Source: Paenibacillus oralis (GTDB lineage Bacteria; Bacillota; Bacilli; Paenibacillales; Paenibacillaceae). Taken from it: DNA of 64,000 nt. This document shows positions 27,294 to 36,794 of this stretch, piece by piece. Position 1 is the stretch's first letter; each line of letters begins with the position of its first letter. The notes under the pieces were generated by a model that was not told the DNA's origin, ran no database searches, and saw only the letters and a list, made by a program, of their open reading frames with translations. The stretch lies in contig NZ_RRCN01000001.1 of assembly GCF_003863965.1 (NCBI RefSeq), forward strand, positions 2,800,527 through 2,864,526. Direction: 5' to 3'. Position numbers and translations under genes: made by a program.

Positions 27294-28205
27294 TTATTTC
27301 GCTTGTTCAAGTGCCTTGGCAACCAGGTCGAAGTAGGATTTCAAGCTGATCGATACGCCGGAAATCGCGTCGGTTTTGCCTTCTTCATTAAAAGTAAGGG
27401 AAGCCGGATCCTGGTTTTCCACGAGATACGCTTCCGCCTTGACGGCTTGTTCATGCCATTCGGAGGATGCGCCGCCGGCTTTCATGCCGTATTTGCCGTC
27501 GATCGAGTTTTGCTTCTTGTCCTCGCCTTTGTCGTTGACGCCGCTGAAGTTGACTTTAATGATTTTGCCTGCGGCCACCACGACGTCCGCGGTTTCTTTC
27601 CAGCCGGAATGCGGATCGAACTCGTCGCCTTCGGTGTGGTAGGTGCCGTCTTTGTAAATGCCCGGTTCCACAGGTCCGGCGGCAAGCGCCTGATCGGCGA
27701 GGTTAAAGAAATCACTTACATGGATGGAAACGCCGGAAATCGCATCGGTTTTGCCTTCATCGTTCAGTGCGGCCGCTTTGGGATCCTGTTTTTCGAGCAG
27801 GAATTGCTCCACCTTTTCGGCTTGTTCATGCCACTCGGAGGAAGCGCCGCCGGCTTTCATGCCGTATTTGCCTTCTTTGGAGTAAGTCACTTTATCGACG
27901 GGAGCCTTTTCGCTGAGCGCGTTCCATTTTGCTGCGGTGATTTTGCCGCCGGACACGGTCAGAGTCACGTACGATTGCCATCCGGAATCCGGATCGGCTT
28001 CGCCAATCGCATAATAGACGCCATCCTTGAATTGGCCTTGCTCAGTAGAAGCCGTGGAGCTATTGCTGTTTGTACCGCTTTCCGCCGTTGCCGGGGCGGT
28101 GTTCGCAGGTTCCGTGCTGCCATTGCCCGCGGCATTGTTGGAACCGCAGCCTGCCAACAGCCCTAATACAAGAGCGCTGCTGAGAAAGAGTAAAGCTTTT
28201 TTCAT
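27294..28205 (-). CDS. pplA: PplA-like flavinylated lipoprotein with two FMN-binding domains
   Basis: A 303-residue lipoprotein: lipobox LLAGC with Cys20, a Ser/Thr/Asn-rich tether to about residue 55, then two FMN_bind domains (~58-172 and ~178-295). Each holds a flavinylation motif DAISGVS (residues ~154-160 and ~279-285), where ApbE attaches FMN to Ser/Thr. The 17-residue string KYGMKAGGASSEWHEQA is identical in both domains. PplA-type proteins carry electrons from the membrane to external acceptors such as ferric iron. The start at 28205 has GGAGGG; a Met five codons earlier is less likely. Confidence 0.92.
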   Translation of the reverse strand: MKKALLFLSSALVLGLLAGCGSNNAAGNGSTEPANTAPATAESGTNSNSSTASTEQGQFKDGVYYAIGEADPDSGWQSYVTLTVSGGKITAAKWNALSEKAPVDKVTYSKEGKYGMKAGGASSEWHEQAEKVEQFLLEKQDPKAAALNDEGKTDAISGVSIHVSDFFNLADQALAAGPVEPGIYKDGTYHTEGDEFDPHSGWKETADVVVAAGKIIKVNFSGVNDKGEDKKQNSIDGKYGMKAGGASSEWHEQAVKAEAYLVENQDPASLTFNEEGKTDAISGVSISLKSYFDLVAKALEQAK

Positions 28206-28334
28206 GATAGAACCCTCCATTAATTGTTATATATTAAAATGTGAAGACATTTTAATAACGAATGAGGTCGGGAAGCCCGCCGGATAGCCGATCGGACTAG
28301 GCCTAAAGGAGTCTTATAACCTTTGTTCGAAGGC

Positions 28335-28377
28335 ATTTTAGCATATAAGAATATGAGTTAATGTGAAAAAAATCACG
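28335..28377 (-). promoter_or_regulatory. pplA-ndh2 promoter with Fnr/Crp-type box at -41.5
   Basis: TGTGA-AAAAAA-TCACG (28362-28377) matches TGTGA-N6-TCACA at 9 of 10 bases. On the minus strand an extended -10 (TGC-TAAAAT, hexamer at 28340-28335) predicts a start near 28328, placing the box centre at exactly -41.5, the classic class II position. No good -35 is present. The rest of the gap to 28660 shows no gene. Confidence 0.65.
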
Positions 28378-28660
28378 TACATTGTGACATAAAACAACCT
28401 TGCAAAATGGCGAATGCAGCATTGTGCAAGGTTTCACAGGTTTAAGAACGACTTTTAACAATTTGAAATATTCATTTTTAAATTGCCACAGCGTTGTTTG
28501 ACCCGTTCGCGTTTAGCTTTGGGTTCAAACTTAATATACAAAAAGAAAGGGGGTTTATATAAAAAATTCCAAAAGCTATCTGAAATGCAGTCCGATTCAT
28601 GCCGATAATACAGGAAGTGGGCGTTACCCGACAATTTGCGAAGGGAAGGCGGAATACGCC

Positions 28661-30166
28661 GTGACGGTATACAAAACATTTATTCATCGTCTCATGCTTA
28701 ACTATGCAACCGGCTCCTTTCTGGCGGGTATCGCGATTGCGAGCCTGATTTTCGCTGCGCCGCTGGATGTTCCCAGGGAACAGTACTTCTGGCTGGCCGG
28801 GGTATTATGCGTATCGGTCGTCGTTATGCTCCTGCTGGATGGGGGCGTCTTTTATTTGCAGCTCAAACCGGTCAGAAGCGCCTTTCTCCAGGAGGTCGGA
28901 AGCTTCCAGGTTCTGCAAAGCGTATACATAAGAGTACACCGGATGCCTTCCCTGGCCGTAAAACGGATCCTTGGCCCGCATCTGCTCGGCTTGGTCGGGC
29001 CTGGGGCCGGATTGTCGCTGGGGCTTATAGCCAACGGGCGGATCACGATTCCTTCCTATTATGTGCTGCTCGCCTCCTTGGGCTGTGTTCTCGTCTGCGG
29101 CATGCACGCCCTGATTGAGTTCTATTTGACCTCCTATGCGGTGCGGCCGGTTTTACAGGAGCTCAGCGCCTGGAGCCGCAAATTGTTCGGCAGGGAATTG
29201 TCGCTGGGAGGAAGGGTATTTGTTCCCGTATCGCGAAAGTTAAAATGGAGCTTTTTTCTGGTCGGCGCCTCCCCGCTGCTGCTGTACAGTCTATCCGTCC
29301 AGTTCCGGCTGCAGAATTGGGGGTACGGCTCTTATGCATACTGGCAGTGGGCGGGCTATATTCTGGCCGTCGGCCTTGGTTTTGCCTTTATCGGTTCCAG
29401 ACTGATGGCGCGCGAGATCATGCTGCCGATCCAGCATCTGTATGAACGCATGGCCGAAGTAAAAACGGGGTATCTCCGCTCGGAGGCCGCGGATTTGTAT
29501 TCCGATGAATTTTCCCGGCTCGTGTCCGGGTTTAATCATATGCTGCGGGGACTTAGGTCCGAGGCGGCGCGCAACAGCCAGCTGGTCGACAGCTATTTTG
29601 CCACCTTGGCCGCCGCTTTGGACGCCCGCGATCCGTATACGGCCGGGCATTCCTTGCGCGTGGCCGAATATGCCGTGCAAATCGGCAGGCTGGCCGAGTT
29701 GCCGGAGCGGCGCATCGATGAACTGCGCAAAGCGGCGCTTCTGCACGACATCGGCAAGATCGGCATTCGCGACGCCGTGCTGCTCAAGGAGGGACGCCTG
29801 ACGGATGAAGAATGGGAGCAGATCAAACAGCATCCCGTGCTTGGCGAGGCCATCCTGAAGCAGATCGAGCCTGCGGATGCCATGGCTTCTTTTTTGCCGG
29901 GGGTAAGGTCGCATCACGAGCGGTATGACGGCAAGGGCTACCCGGACGGCCTCGCCGGGGAGGACATCCCGCTGTTTGGACGGATTATCGCGGTGGCGGA
30001 CGCCTTTGATGCGATGACCTCCGACCGCCCTTACCGCAAAGGCTTGGAGCCCGCCCAGGCGCTTGCGATCCTCGAGCAAGGCCGGGGAAGCCAGTGGGAT
30101 CCGCATTATGCCGAGCTGTTTATAAAAGCTTACCGTACCGAACGTAATAAGGCGAATCCCGGATAA
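28661..30166 (+). CDS. Membrane HD-GYP domain phosphodiesterase
   Basis: A 501-residue protein: about six transmembrane helices (residues 1-270), a HAMP-like linker (ADLYSDEFSRLVSGFN) and an HD-GYP domain. Catalytic motifs are intact: HD at His362-Asp363 (LLHDIGKIG), HSLRVAEYA, RSHHERYDGKGYPDGL and AVADAFDAMTSDRPYR. By family knowledge it hydrolyses cyclic di-GMP or related dinucleotides in response to a membrane signal. GTG start with GAAGGGAAGG upstream. It may be transcribed with the histidine kinase that follows 38 bp later. Confidence 0.9.
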   Translation: MTVYKTFIHRLMLNYATGSFLAGIAIASLIFAAPLDVPREQYFWLAGVLCVSVVVMLLLDGGVFYLQLKPVRSAFLQEVGSFQVLQSVYIRVHRMPSLAVKRILGPHLLGLVGPGAGLSLGLIANGRITIPSYYVLLASLGCVLVCGMHALIEFYLTSYAVRPVLQELSAWSRKLFGRELSLGGRVFVPVSRKLKWSFFLVGASPLLLYSLSVQFRLQNWGYGSYAYWQWAGYILAVGLGFAFIGSRLMAREIMLPIQHLYERMAEVKTGYLRSEAADLYSDEFSRLVSGFNHMLRGLRSEAARNSQLVDSYFATLAAALDARDPYTAGHSLRVAEYAVQIGRLAELPERRIDELRKAALLHDIGKIGIRDAVLLKEGRLTDEEWEQIKQHPVLGEAILKQIEPADAMASFLPGVRSHHERYDGKGYPDGLAGEDIPLFGRIIAVADAFDAMTSDRPYRKGLEPAQALAILEQGRGSQWDPHYAELFIKAYRTERNKANPG

Positions 30167-30204
30167 TCGCATACAAACCAGTGCACCGGCAGGGAGGGAA
30201 GCCT

Positions 30205-31641
30205 ATGAGCCTGGGGAACACGCTGCTGATCAATTTGGGCATGCTGATTGCGGTCGCTTATGTGGCCAATGTTATGCACAAATATGTATTCAGGAATCTT
30301 TCGCCGCGCGTCAATTACATGCTGTCCGTTCTGGTGATGATTGTGGCGGGCTGGATTTGCATTAAATTCGGATTCTCGCTGGATGAGCGGATTATTTTCG
30401 ACCTCCGGATCGTTCCGTTGATTATTGCGACGCTGGTTTATCCGCACCCGCTCACCTTGCTTGCGATCGGGCTTGGGATCGGCTTGATGCGATTGTCGTT
30501 TGGCGTAAGCGGCGCCGCGATCTTCGGGCTTGTGAACTTGACGGTGCTCGGAGCAGTCTGCGCCGGCCTGCGCATTTGGTTTAACCGGGCGAAGCAGGGC
30601 TTTGCCTTCATGGGGATTGTCACGATCCTGACCGTTAACATCATAAATTGCTTGAACATTATCTTTTTCGGGGCTACCCCTATACATACCTATCTGTTTA
30701 AAATTATGCCGATCATGCTCCCGCTCGCCGTTCTCTTTAGTTTTGTATTCACGTTGATTCTCCGCGATTTTCAGATGGGACATCGGCAAAATTTGGAGCT
30801 GAAGCATGCCAACGAGCTGCTGCGAAAGCAGACGGACGAGCTGCATAAAGCGAAAATCGGGCTGGAGGACCGGGCCAAGCAGCTGACGCTCGCTTCCGGC
30901 TACAAATCGGAATTTTTGGCGACGATGTCGCATGAGCTGCGGACGCCGTTGAACAGCATCATCAATTTGGCGCAAATCATCGCCGAAAGCGAGGATGCCG
31001 GGGACGAACTGCCGGAGTATGGACGGATCATCTACAAATCGGGCCATGACCTGCTGCAGATCATCAACGACATCCTCGATTTGTCCAAAGTGGAGGCCGG
31101 GCGGCTGGAAATCATGAACGAAGAAGTGGTGCTGACGGAAGTGGCGGATTGGATGCAGGTTCATTTCGACCATATTGCCTCGCAGAAAAAGCTGGCGTAT
31201 GAGGTACGGGTGGAGGAAGGGCTGCCGGCAACGATCGTTTCCGATCCCCATCGGATCGCGCAGATTTTGCGGAACCTGCTCTCCAACGCTTTTAAGTTCA
31301 CGGATAAAGGAAAAGTGACGCTTAACATACGGAGGGCCGCACGCGGCGAAGTGCCGCAAGGGGAATGGATCGTGTTTGCCGTAACCGACACCGGGATCGG
31401 CGTTCCGAAAGAGCAGCAATCAGCCGTATTCGAGTCGTTCCAGCAAGCGGACGGATCGATCAGCCGCAGATACGGCGGAACGGGGCTTGGCCTGCCGATC
31501 AGCAGCAACCTGGCCCGCCTGCTCGGCGGATTTCTCCGCATGAAAAGCGCCGAAGGGGAAGGCAGCGTGTTTTCATTTTATCTGCCCCTGCAGCCGGCGG
31601 AGACCGAAAGAATGGAGTCAAGGCTTGCCCAAGGCAGATAA
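30205..31641 (+). CDS. Orphan sensor histidine kinase with 5TMR-LYT-type sensor
   Basis: A 478-residue kinase. Five or six N-terminal helices resemble the 5TM receptor of LytS-type proteins, followed by a coiled-coil linker, HisKA (His243 in MSHELRTPLNS) and HATPase_c (N-box LLSNAFKFTDKG, G1 DTGIGVP, G2 GGTGLGLPIS). Autophosphorylation should therefore work. There is no response regulator next to it, so its partner is elsewhere or it acts on the HD-GYP protein upstream, which is speculation. The start at 30205 (GGGAGGGAAG) is preferred to the ATG at 30181. Confidence 0.88.
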   Translation: MSLGNTLLINLGMLIAVAYVANVMHKYVFRNLSPRVNYMLSVLVMIVAGWICIKFGFSLDERIIFDLRIVPLIIATLVYPHPLTLLAIGLGIGLMRLSFGVSGAAIFGLVNLTVLGAVCAGLRIWFNRAKQGFAFMGIVTILTVNIINCLNIIFFGATPIHTYLFKIMPIMLPLAVLFSFVFTLILRDFQMGHRQNLELKHANELLRKQTDELHKAKIGLEDRAKQLTLASGYKSEFLATMSHELRTPLNSIINLAQIIAESEDAGDELPEYGRIIYKSGHDLLQIINDILDLSKVEAGRLEIMNEEVVLTEVADWMQVHFDHIASQKKLAYEVRVEEGLPATIVSDPHRIAQILRNLLSNAFKFTDKGKVTLNIRRAARGEVPQGEWIVFAVTDTGIGVPKEQQSAVFESFQQADGSISRRYGGTGLGLPISSNLARLLGGFLRMKSAEGEGSVFSFYLPLQPAETERMESRLAQGR

Positions 31642-31698
31642 ACATCGCTACAATAGATGAAAGTATAATTAGTTCAACTTAAGAAAGGATGGATATAA

Positions 31699-32076
31699 AT
31701 GGATAAACAAGTAATTTCAACGACTTCCGCGCCCGGAGCGATCGGGCCGTATTCGCAAGGGGTTCAACTGGGCGATCTGGTCTTTACTTCGGGACAGCTG
31801 GGTCTCGTTCCGGAAACCGGACAATTTGCGGAAGGCGTGGAGGCGCAGGCCGCGCAAGCGCTCCGCAACGTTAAAGCCGTGCTTGAAGCGGCCGGAAGCG
31901 GGCTGGACAAAGTCGTGAAAACGACGGTGTTTCTGAAGGATATGAACGATTTTGCCAAAGTGAACGAGGTGTACGGATCGTTTTTCGCCGAACCGTATCC
32001 GGCGCGCAGCGCCGTTGAGGTGGCCCGCCTGCCCAAGGACGGCCTCGTCGAAATCGAAGTCATCGCCGTAAAATAA
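31699..32076 (+). CDS. ridA: RidA family imine/enamine deaminase
   Basis: A 125-residue YjgF/RidA protein of standard length. Family marks include GPYSQGVQ near the N-terminus, the active-site segment ending in PARSAVEVARLP with the conserved Arg, and VEIEVIAVK at the end. It removes reactive 2-aminoacrylate and related enamines formed by PLP enzymes, working as a trimer in the cytoplasm. It has its own ribosome site (AAAGGATGG) and is followed by a strong terminator. Confidence 0.93.
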   Translation: MDKQVISTTSAPGAIGPYSQGVQLGDLVFTSGQLGLVPETGQFAEGVEAQAAQALRNVKAVLEAAGSGLDKVVKTTVFLKDMNDFAKVNEVYGSFFAEPYPARSAVEVARLPKDGLVEIEVIAVK

Positions 32077-32129
32077 AACAGCGAACCGAGGGAACCCGGC
32101 CTTTGCGGGCCCGTATGTGCCTTGCCGGA

Positions 32130-32175
32130 GCCGCCGGAGGAGAAGCGAATCTCCTTCGGCGGCTTCAGGTTTTAT
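32130..32175 (+). terminator. Terminator after ridA
   Basis: A 13-bp nearly perfect stem (GCCGCCGGAGGAG / CTCCTTCGGCGGC) with an 8-nt loop, followed by a T-rich stretch. Confidence 0.75.
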
Positions 32176-32245
32176 ATAACCCGGTTTTCGTATAAGATGG
32201 TAGTAGCAAAATTGGATGGAAACAGGAAATCGACGGGAGATCATC

Positions 32246-35200
32246 ATGAATCAACGTCTATATGGAATATGGCTGGGGGACGTACTGTTCTGTTTCTCCG
32301 GTGAAATATCTGAAGCGAAGGTGGATGCATGGACCTCGGTGATGAGGCGCGTAGAGCCGGAGCCGGGCGTGCGGCCATTCGGGCATGCCGCGCTGCGGCT
32401 GGCGGAGGTCCGTTTTCCGGTGTCCTCCGTCCGCAAATCGTTTAAGTCCGGAGAGCGTAAAAGCCTGATCGGCCGAACGCTCGAAGGGTTGGCGCTCCCC
32501 GTCCCCGAAGCCTGGCGGCTACTGCTGGCCTGGGAGAAGACCGACTGGGAAGGACAGGGGGTCAAGCCCGGGGCAGAGATGAGCTATTGGAGCAAGGCGG
32601 CGCAGTTTGCGCTGGAACTGCTGCTGCGGGGGCGGATCGCGCCGGGAAGCAGGCCGGTGTCGGCCGGCGGGCGGCGCCGCGGCGCGCAGGCGCTGCGCCG
32701 TCCGGCTTGGGGGCCGCTGCTGACGGCGGAGCGGGATGCGAAACGGTTCCGGCTCCTGGCCGGCTCCATGCCTCCCGTCTGCCTGGCCGCAGTGCAAACC
32801 GGCGCCGCCGAAGAAGAAGCGGCGCTCCTCGACCGGCAAATGTCGGTGCTGCATTCCTTTTTGATGGCGATGATCGATCACGAGACCAGGGCTGCGGCCG
32901 GCGAGCTTGGCCGGAAGCTGAATCCGAGCCGTGCGGATTACCGCAGGGGGCATTCGCCGCTGGCCGAGCTGTGGTGGAATGGGCTGCTTAGCGGCGGACA
33001 ACCGGTGGACATACAGGGAAGCGCGGCGGAGCTGGAGCAATTGACGGAGGAGATTGCGGGGGCCGGAGGCGGCCGGCCAAAGTCTCCCGCACAGGAAGCG
33101 GGAGCGCCGGAGACAGGGAGCTTCCGCTTATGCCTGCGCATCGAACCGGAAAGGGACTACGAGCCGGAGGCAGAGGCAGAGGGCGAGGCAGAGGGCGAAG
33201 AGCCGAATCTGCCGCTGTGGCGGCTGACGTTTTGGGCGGAGGGGGCCGAGGATGCCGAGGTGCTGCTTCCGCTGCGGCTTGTTTGGAGTTATCCGCAGCG
33301 GGATATGGAGATTCGCGGGCGGCTCTACCGGAACGTGCAGGAACAGGCGCTGCTGCGGCTGGCCAAAGCGGCGGAGGCGTCCCCGGAAATCGCCGCCGCG
33401 CTGGATGGGCCCCGGCCGGATGGCTTGCTGCTGGCGCCGGAGCAGGTGTATTCGTTCCTCAGCAAATCGGTGTCAAGCTTACGCAAAAACGGGGTCACGG
33501 TACAGATGCCCTCGCGCTGGACCCGGCAAGGCCGCCGTACTTCCGGCATCCGCCTCAAAACCCGGGGCTGGGCGGGCATGCCGGGAGACGGCGTGCAGGA
33601 AACGCCCCGGATGGGCGTCGAGCAGTTGGTCGCATTTGAGGCGGCGGCGGTGCTGGACGGCCGGGAAATTTCGCGGGAAGAGCTGGCCGAACTGGCTGCG
33701 GCGAAAACGCCGCTCGTTTTTTTCCGCGGTGAATGGATCGAGATCGATAACAAGGAAATCCGTCAGGTTCTGAAATTTATGAAACGCCATGAAAACGGTG
33801 CGCTGACGTTCCGCGAACTGATGCATCTGTCCAGCGGCGCGGGCGAAGCGTTGTTTGACGGCGTGGAAGTCGAGAGTATCGAGACAGCGGGAATGCTCAC
33901 CATGTTGATCGAAGGCGGCTTGGCCCGCAGCTCCCGGCCCCGGCCTGTTCCCCCCGGGCTCAACGGCACGCTGCGGCCGTATCAGGAGCGGGGCTACCAA
34001 TGGCTCGCCGCGATGCGGGGGCTCGGCTTCGGCGCCCTGCTCGCGGATGATATGGGGCTTGGCAAAACCGTACAGGTCATCAGCGTACTGCTGGACAATG
34101 CCACCCGCTTTGCCGGTCAATCCTTGATCGTTTGCCCGACTTCCCTGCTCGGGAACTGGCAGCGCGAATTAAGCCGGTTCGCCCCGGAGCTCAGGCTGTA
34201 CGTTCACCACGGCAGCGGCCGCTGCCACGGAGAGCGGTTTATCGAGGCGTGCCGTGACTGCGACGTGATCCTGACCACCTATCAGCTTGCCGGCCGGGAT
34301 GCCGGGGAGCTGCGGGCGCTGGAGTGGGGCACGGTGGTGCTGGATGAAGCCCAGTACATCAAAAATTTCGGGACCAAGCAGGCCCAAAGCGTGATGAAGC
34401 TGAGCGCGTTCCATCGGATCGCCATGACCGGAACACCGGTGGAAAACCGGCTCAGCGAATTGTGGTCGATCTTTCATTTCCTCAATCCCGGTTATTTGGG
34501 GTCCAATGCGTCTTTTCGCGCGCGTTATCAGGCCGGCGCCGAGGAGCAGACCGGCGAGCTGCAGAAGCTGCGCCGTTTGGTTGCGCCGTTTATGCTGCGC
34601 CGCTTGAAAAGCGATCCGGATATCCGCAAGGATCTGCCCGAAAAAATCGAGCTGAAGTCTTACTGCGCGCTTACCGTGGAGCAAGCCCGTTTATACCGGT
34701 CGGTGACGGAGGAGCTGTTGGCGAACATCGGCGGGCAGGGCGGCATCGCCCGAAAAGGGCTGGTGCTGTCCTCGCTGACCCGGCTGAAGCAAATTTGCGA
34801 TCACCCCGATCTGGTGGCAGGGAGAACCCGCGCCGGGAACCCGGTTTTGCGGTCCGGCAAATTGGAGCGGCTCGGCGATCTGTTGGACATCATTACGGAC
34901 AACGGGGAAGCGGCGCTGATTTTTACGCAATATGTGCGGATGGGCGAGCTGCTGCAGGAGATTTTGACCGACCGCTACGGGGAAAGGCCGTTTTTTCTGC
35001 ACGGCGGCGTGGCGAAGGCGGACCGGGACCGTATGGTGCGCCTGTTTCAGGAAGGCGGCGGCTCGCCGCTGTTCGTGCTGTCGCTGAAAGCCGGCGGCGT
35101 GGGGCTGAATCTGACGCGGGCGAACCATGTTGTCCATTATGACCGCTGGTGGAATCCGGCGGTGGAGAACCAGGCCACGGATCGGGTGTTCCGCATCGGT

Positions 35201-35404
35201 CAGGAGAAAAACGTCGAAGTGCATAAGCTGATTTGCCAAGGGACGCTGGAAGAACGGATCGATGAATTGATTGAGCGGAAAAAAGCGCTGTCTGAGCAGG
35301 TCGTCGGCTCCGGCGAGCAGTGGCTGACGGAAATGAGCGACGACGAGCTGCACAGCCTGATTGCGCTGCAGACGAACAGCATCCTGGAAGGAGGGATCGG
35401 ATGA
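32246..35404 (+). CDS. SNF2 family DEAD-like helicase/ATPase
   Basis: A 1052-residue SNF2-type protein. The N-terminal ~570 residues are the bacterial SNF2 N-domain with Gly/Glu-rich insertions. The ATPase follows: Walker A DDMGLGKT (near residue 600), DEAQ box (~700), TGTPVENRLSELWS, then the C-terminal helicase half with SLKAGGVGLNLTRA and DRVFRIGQ. Such proteins translocate on duplex DNA and are commonly paired with SWIM zinc-finger proteins. The start at 32246 (GGGAG site) is chosen over 32216. It overlaps the next gene by 4 bp. Confidence 0.92.
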   Translation: MNQRLYGIWLGDVLFCFSGEISEAKVDAWTSVMRRVEPEPGVRPFGHAALRLAEVRFPVSSVRKSFKSGERKSLIGRTLEGLALPVPEAWRLLLAWEKTDWEGQGVKPGAEMSYWSKAAQFALELLLRGRIAPGSRPVSAGGRRRGAQALRRPAWGPLLTAERDAKRFRLLAGSMPPVCLAAVQTGAAEEEAALLDRQMSVLHSFLMAMIDHETRAAAGELGRKLNPSRADYRRGHSPLAELWWNGLLSGGQPVDIQGSAAELEQLTEEIAGAGGGRPKSPAQEAGAPETGSFRLCLRIEPERDYEPEAEAEGEAEGEEPNLPLWRLTFWAEGAEDAEVLLPLRLVWSYPQRDMEIRGRLYRNVQEQALLRLAKAAEASPEIAAALDGPRPDGLLLAPEQVYSFLSKSVSSLRKNGVTVQMPSRWTRQGRRTSGIRLKTRGWAGMPGDGVQETPRMGVEQLVAFEAAAVLDGREISREELAELAAAKTPLVFFRGEWIEIDNKEIRQVLKFMKRHENGALTFRELMHLSSGAGEALFDGVEVESIETAGMLTMLIEGGLARSSRPRPVPPGLNGTLRPYQERGYQWLAAMRGLGFGALLADDMGLGKTVQVISVLLDNATRFAGQSLIVCPTSLLGNWQRELSRFAPELRLYVHHGSGRCHGERFIEACRDCDVILTTYQLAGRDAGELRALEWGTVVLDEAQYIKNFGTKQAQSVMKLSAFHRIAMTGTPVENRLSELWSIFHFLNPGYLGSNASFRARYQAGAEEQTGELQKLRRLVAPFMLRRLKSDPDIRKDLPEKIELKSYCALTVEQARLYRSVTEELLANIGGQGGIARKGLVLSSLTRLKQICDHPDLVAGRTRAGNPVLRSGKLERLGDLLDIITDNGEAALIFTQYVRMGELLQEILTDRYGERPFFLHGGVAKADRDRMVRLFQEGGGSPLFVLSLKAGGVGLNLTRANHVVHYDRWWNPAVENQATDRVFRIGQEKNVEVHKLICQGTLEERIDELIERKKALSEQVVGSGEQWLTEMSDDELHSLIALQTNSILEGGIG

Positions 35405-36300
35405 GCCGCAGGGCATCGCTAACGGAGGGGAGGGAGTTCTCCCTGAGCCTTACGGCAGACGGACTGGTCTGCAAAATAGGAGGGGAGCATGCGGTGACGC
35501 TCCCCTTGGCTCCGGCGGCGGAGCGGGAGCGTGCGGGCCGCGCCCTGCTGCGGCGGCTGCAGGAGCGGCCGCGCGCGCTGGCTGCGCTGCTGGAGCGCGG
35601 GGCCGCCGGGATCGCGGCGCTGCTGCCGGAGCGCCCGCCATGGCGCGAGGCGGCGGGGCCGGGCGGCGGCGACAGCGGCGGAGGCGGCCGCGGCGATAGT
35701 AGCAGTAGCAGCGGCGGCGGTGGCGGTAGCGGCGATAGCGGTGGCAGCAGCGGAGGCGACAGCGACGGCAGCAGCAGCGAAGGCGGCAGCGGCGTGCGCT
35801 GCGCCTGCGGCGAGCCCGGCTGCGCGCGGGCGGCCGAGGCCGTCGCTGCCGCCGAGGCCGCCTGGGCGCGGGACGCCGCGCTGCGCCTGGAGGCGCTCGG
35901 CTGGACGCCCGAGGCGCTGGCCGGCGCCGTGTGGGCCGCCTGGGCGGCCGCCGCGCCGCTGCCGGACCCCGAGGCGGCGCTGCGCCAGGCCGCCGGGCCG
36001 CGCGAAGGCGAGCGGCGGGCGTCCGGGCCGGGCGGCGGCGGCGCGGCCCTGGCCGAGTGGCTCGCCGAGGCGGCGGAGCAGGGCCGGCTGCACGAGCCGG
36101 GGCCGGAGTTCCACGACATCGGCGTGGAACTGGGCCGCCCGGACGCGGCCGGCGAGCCGCCGGGCGGCCCGGACCCGGCGCCGTGGGCGGCGCTGCTGCC
36201 CGGCGTGCCCGGCGCGGCGCAGGGGCTGGCGCTCGTCGCCGCCCAGGTGCGGCAGCGGGCCGAGCGGCTCGCCGCCCCGCTGCGCGGCAAGCCGCGCTGA
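35401..36300 (+). CDS. SWIM-like, low-complexity partner of the SNF2 protein
   Basis: A 299-residue protein starting in an ATGA overlap with the SNF2 gene, so the two are co-translated. A Cys-rich CACGEPGCARAAEA motif (near residue 139) resembles a degenerate SWIM zinc finger (CxC...CxH) in which the last His is missing. Before it lies a Gly/Ser/Asp linker (residues ~88-132). The rest is Ala/Arg/Pro/Glu-rich and the DNA is extremely GC-rich, so several long frames are open in other phases; this frame is chosen for the overlap, the good start and the Cys motif. Function is inferred only from pairing. Confidence 0.65.
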   Translation: MSRRASLTEGREFSLSLTADGLVCKIGGEHAVTLPLAPAAERERAGRALLRRLQERPRALAALLERGAAGIAALLPERPPWREAAGPGGGDSGGGGRGDSSSSSGGGGGSGDSGGSSGGDSDGSSSEGGSGVRCACGEPGCARAAEAVAAAEAAWARDAALRLEALGWTPEALAGAVWAAWAAAAPLPDPEAALRQAAGPREGERRASGPGGGGAALAEWLAEAAEQGRLHEPGPEFHDIGVELGRPDAAGEPPGGPDPAPWAALLPGVPGAAQGLALVAAQVRQRAERLAAPLRGKPR

Positions 36301-36402
36301 CGCGCCGCCCGCGCCCGGCGAGCGCAGGCCGCCGGCACCGCCGCGGCAAAGCGCATCGCTGACCGTTGATGAAGCTGCGGCAGTTCAGTCCCCCCAGTTA
36401 AG

Positions 36403-36600
36403 GGTATAAAATGTCCTTATTCCGGCGATATCCGTCCACTTGAGAGAAATAGAGGCGTTTTATGTCGCTATTTTCTCAAATTGCAAGGAAATGCCCGGGT
36501 TCTGGACCCTTCATAGGTGAATAAGGACAAAAAATGCCGCTAATGGAGATGAACATGCCTGGCTACGGGCAATAAGTACATAAAGTTCCGCTATTTTGCA
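36403..36600 (-). repeat. Four-module intergenic repeat, family B, copy 2 (inverted)
   Basis: The reverse complement matches 4990-5187 along its whole length. On the plus strand the modules read GTATAAAATGTCCTTATTCC (from 36404), the tract 36445-36476, GAATAAGGACAAAAAATGCC (from 36519) and AATAAGTACATAAAGTTCCG (from 36571). Confidence 0.75.
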
Positions 36601-36624
36601 GGCTCCGCTGACGGTTGGGCTTTT

Positions 36625-36650
36625 AACCGATCCGAAAGGGTCGGTTTTTA
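36625..36650 (+). terminator. Short intrinsic terminator
   Basis: A 9-bp stem (AACCGATCC / GGGTCGGTT, one mismatch) with a GAAA tetraloop and a T-run. It would stop transcripts coming from the SNF2 operon. Confidence 0.7.
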
Positions 36651-36722
36651 CTTGCTATCCTGACAACGTCCTAACTAAACAAGAGCATTCCTTCGCCCCT
36701 TCGGCCGGTCCTCCGCTCTCTA

Positions 36723-36770
36723 TTGACGGTATGGTAAAACTAACCTATCCTTTATTTATTCCGACTAGTC
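36723..36770 (+). promoter_or_regulatory. Promoter and possible operator of the tetR remnant
   Basis: TTGACG (36723-36728), 17 bp, TATCCT (36746-36751). GACTAGTC (36763-36770), a perfect 8-bp palindrome near the predicted start, resembles TetR-family operators. Autoregulation is inferred. Confidence 0.5.
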
Positions 36771-36794
36771 AGTATAAAACAAGCAGGTGAAAAC

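Noticed and set aside
35419-36409. Several long frames on both strands over the SWIM-like gene
   Set aside because: Extreme GC content removes stop codons; only the frame starting at 35401 has a coupled start and Cys motif.
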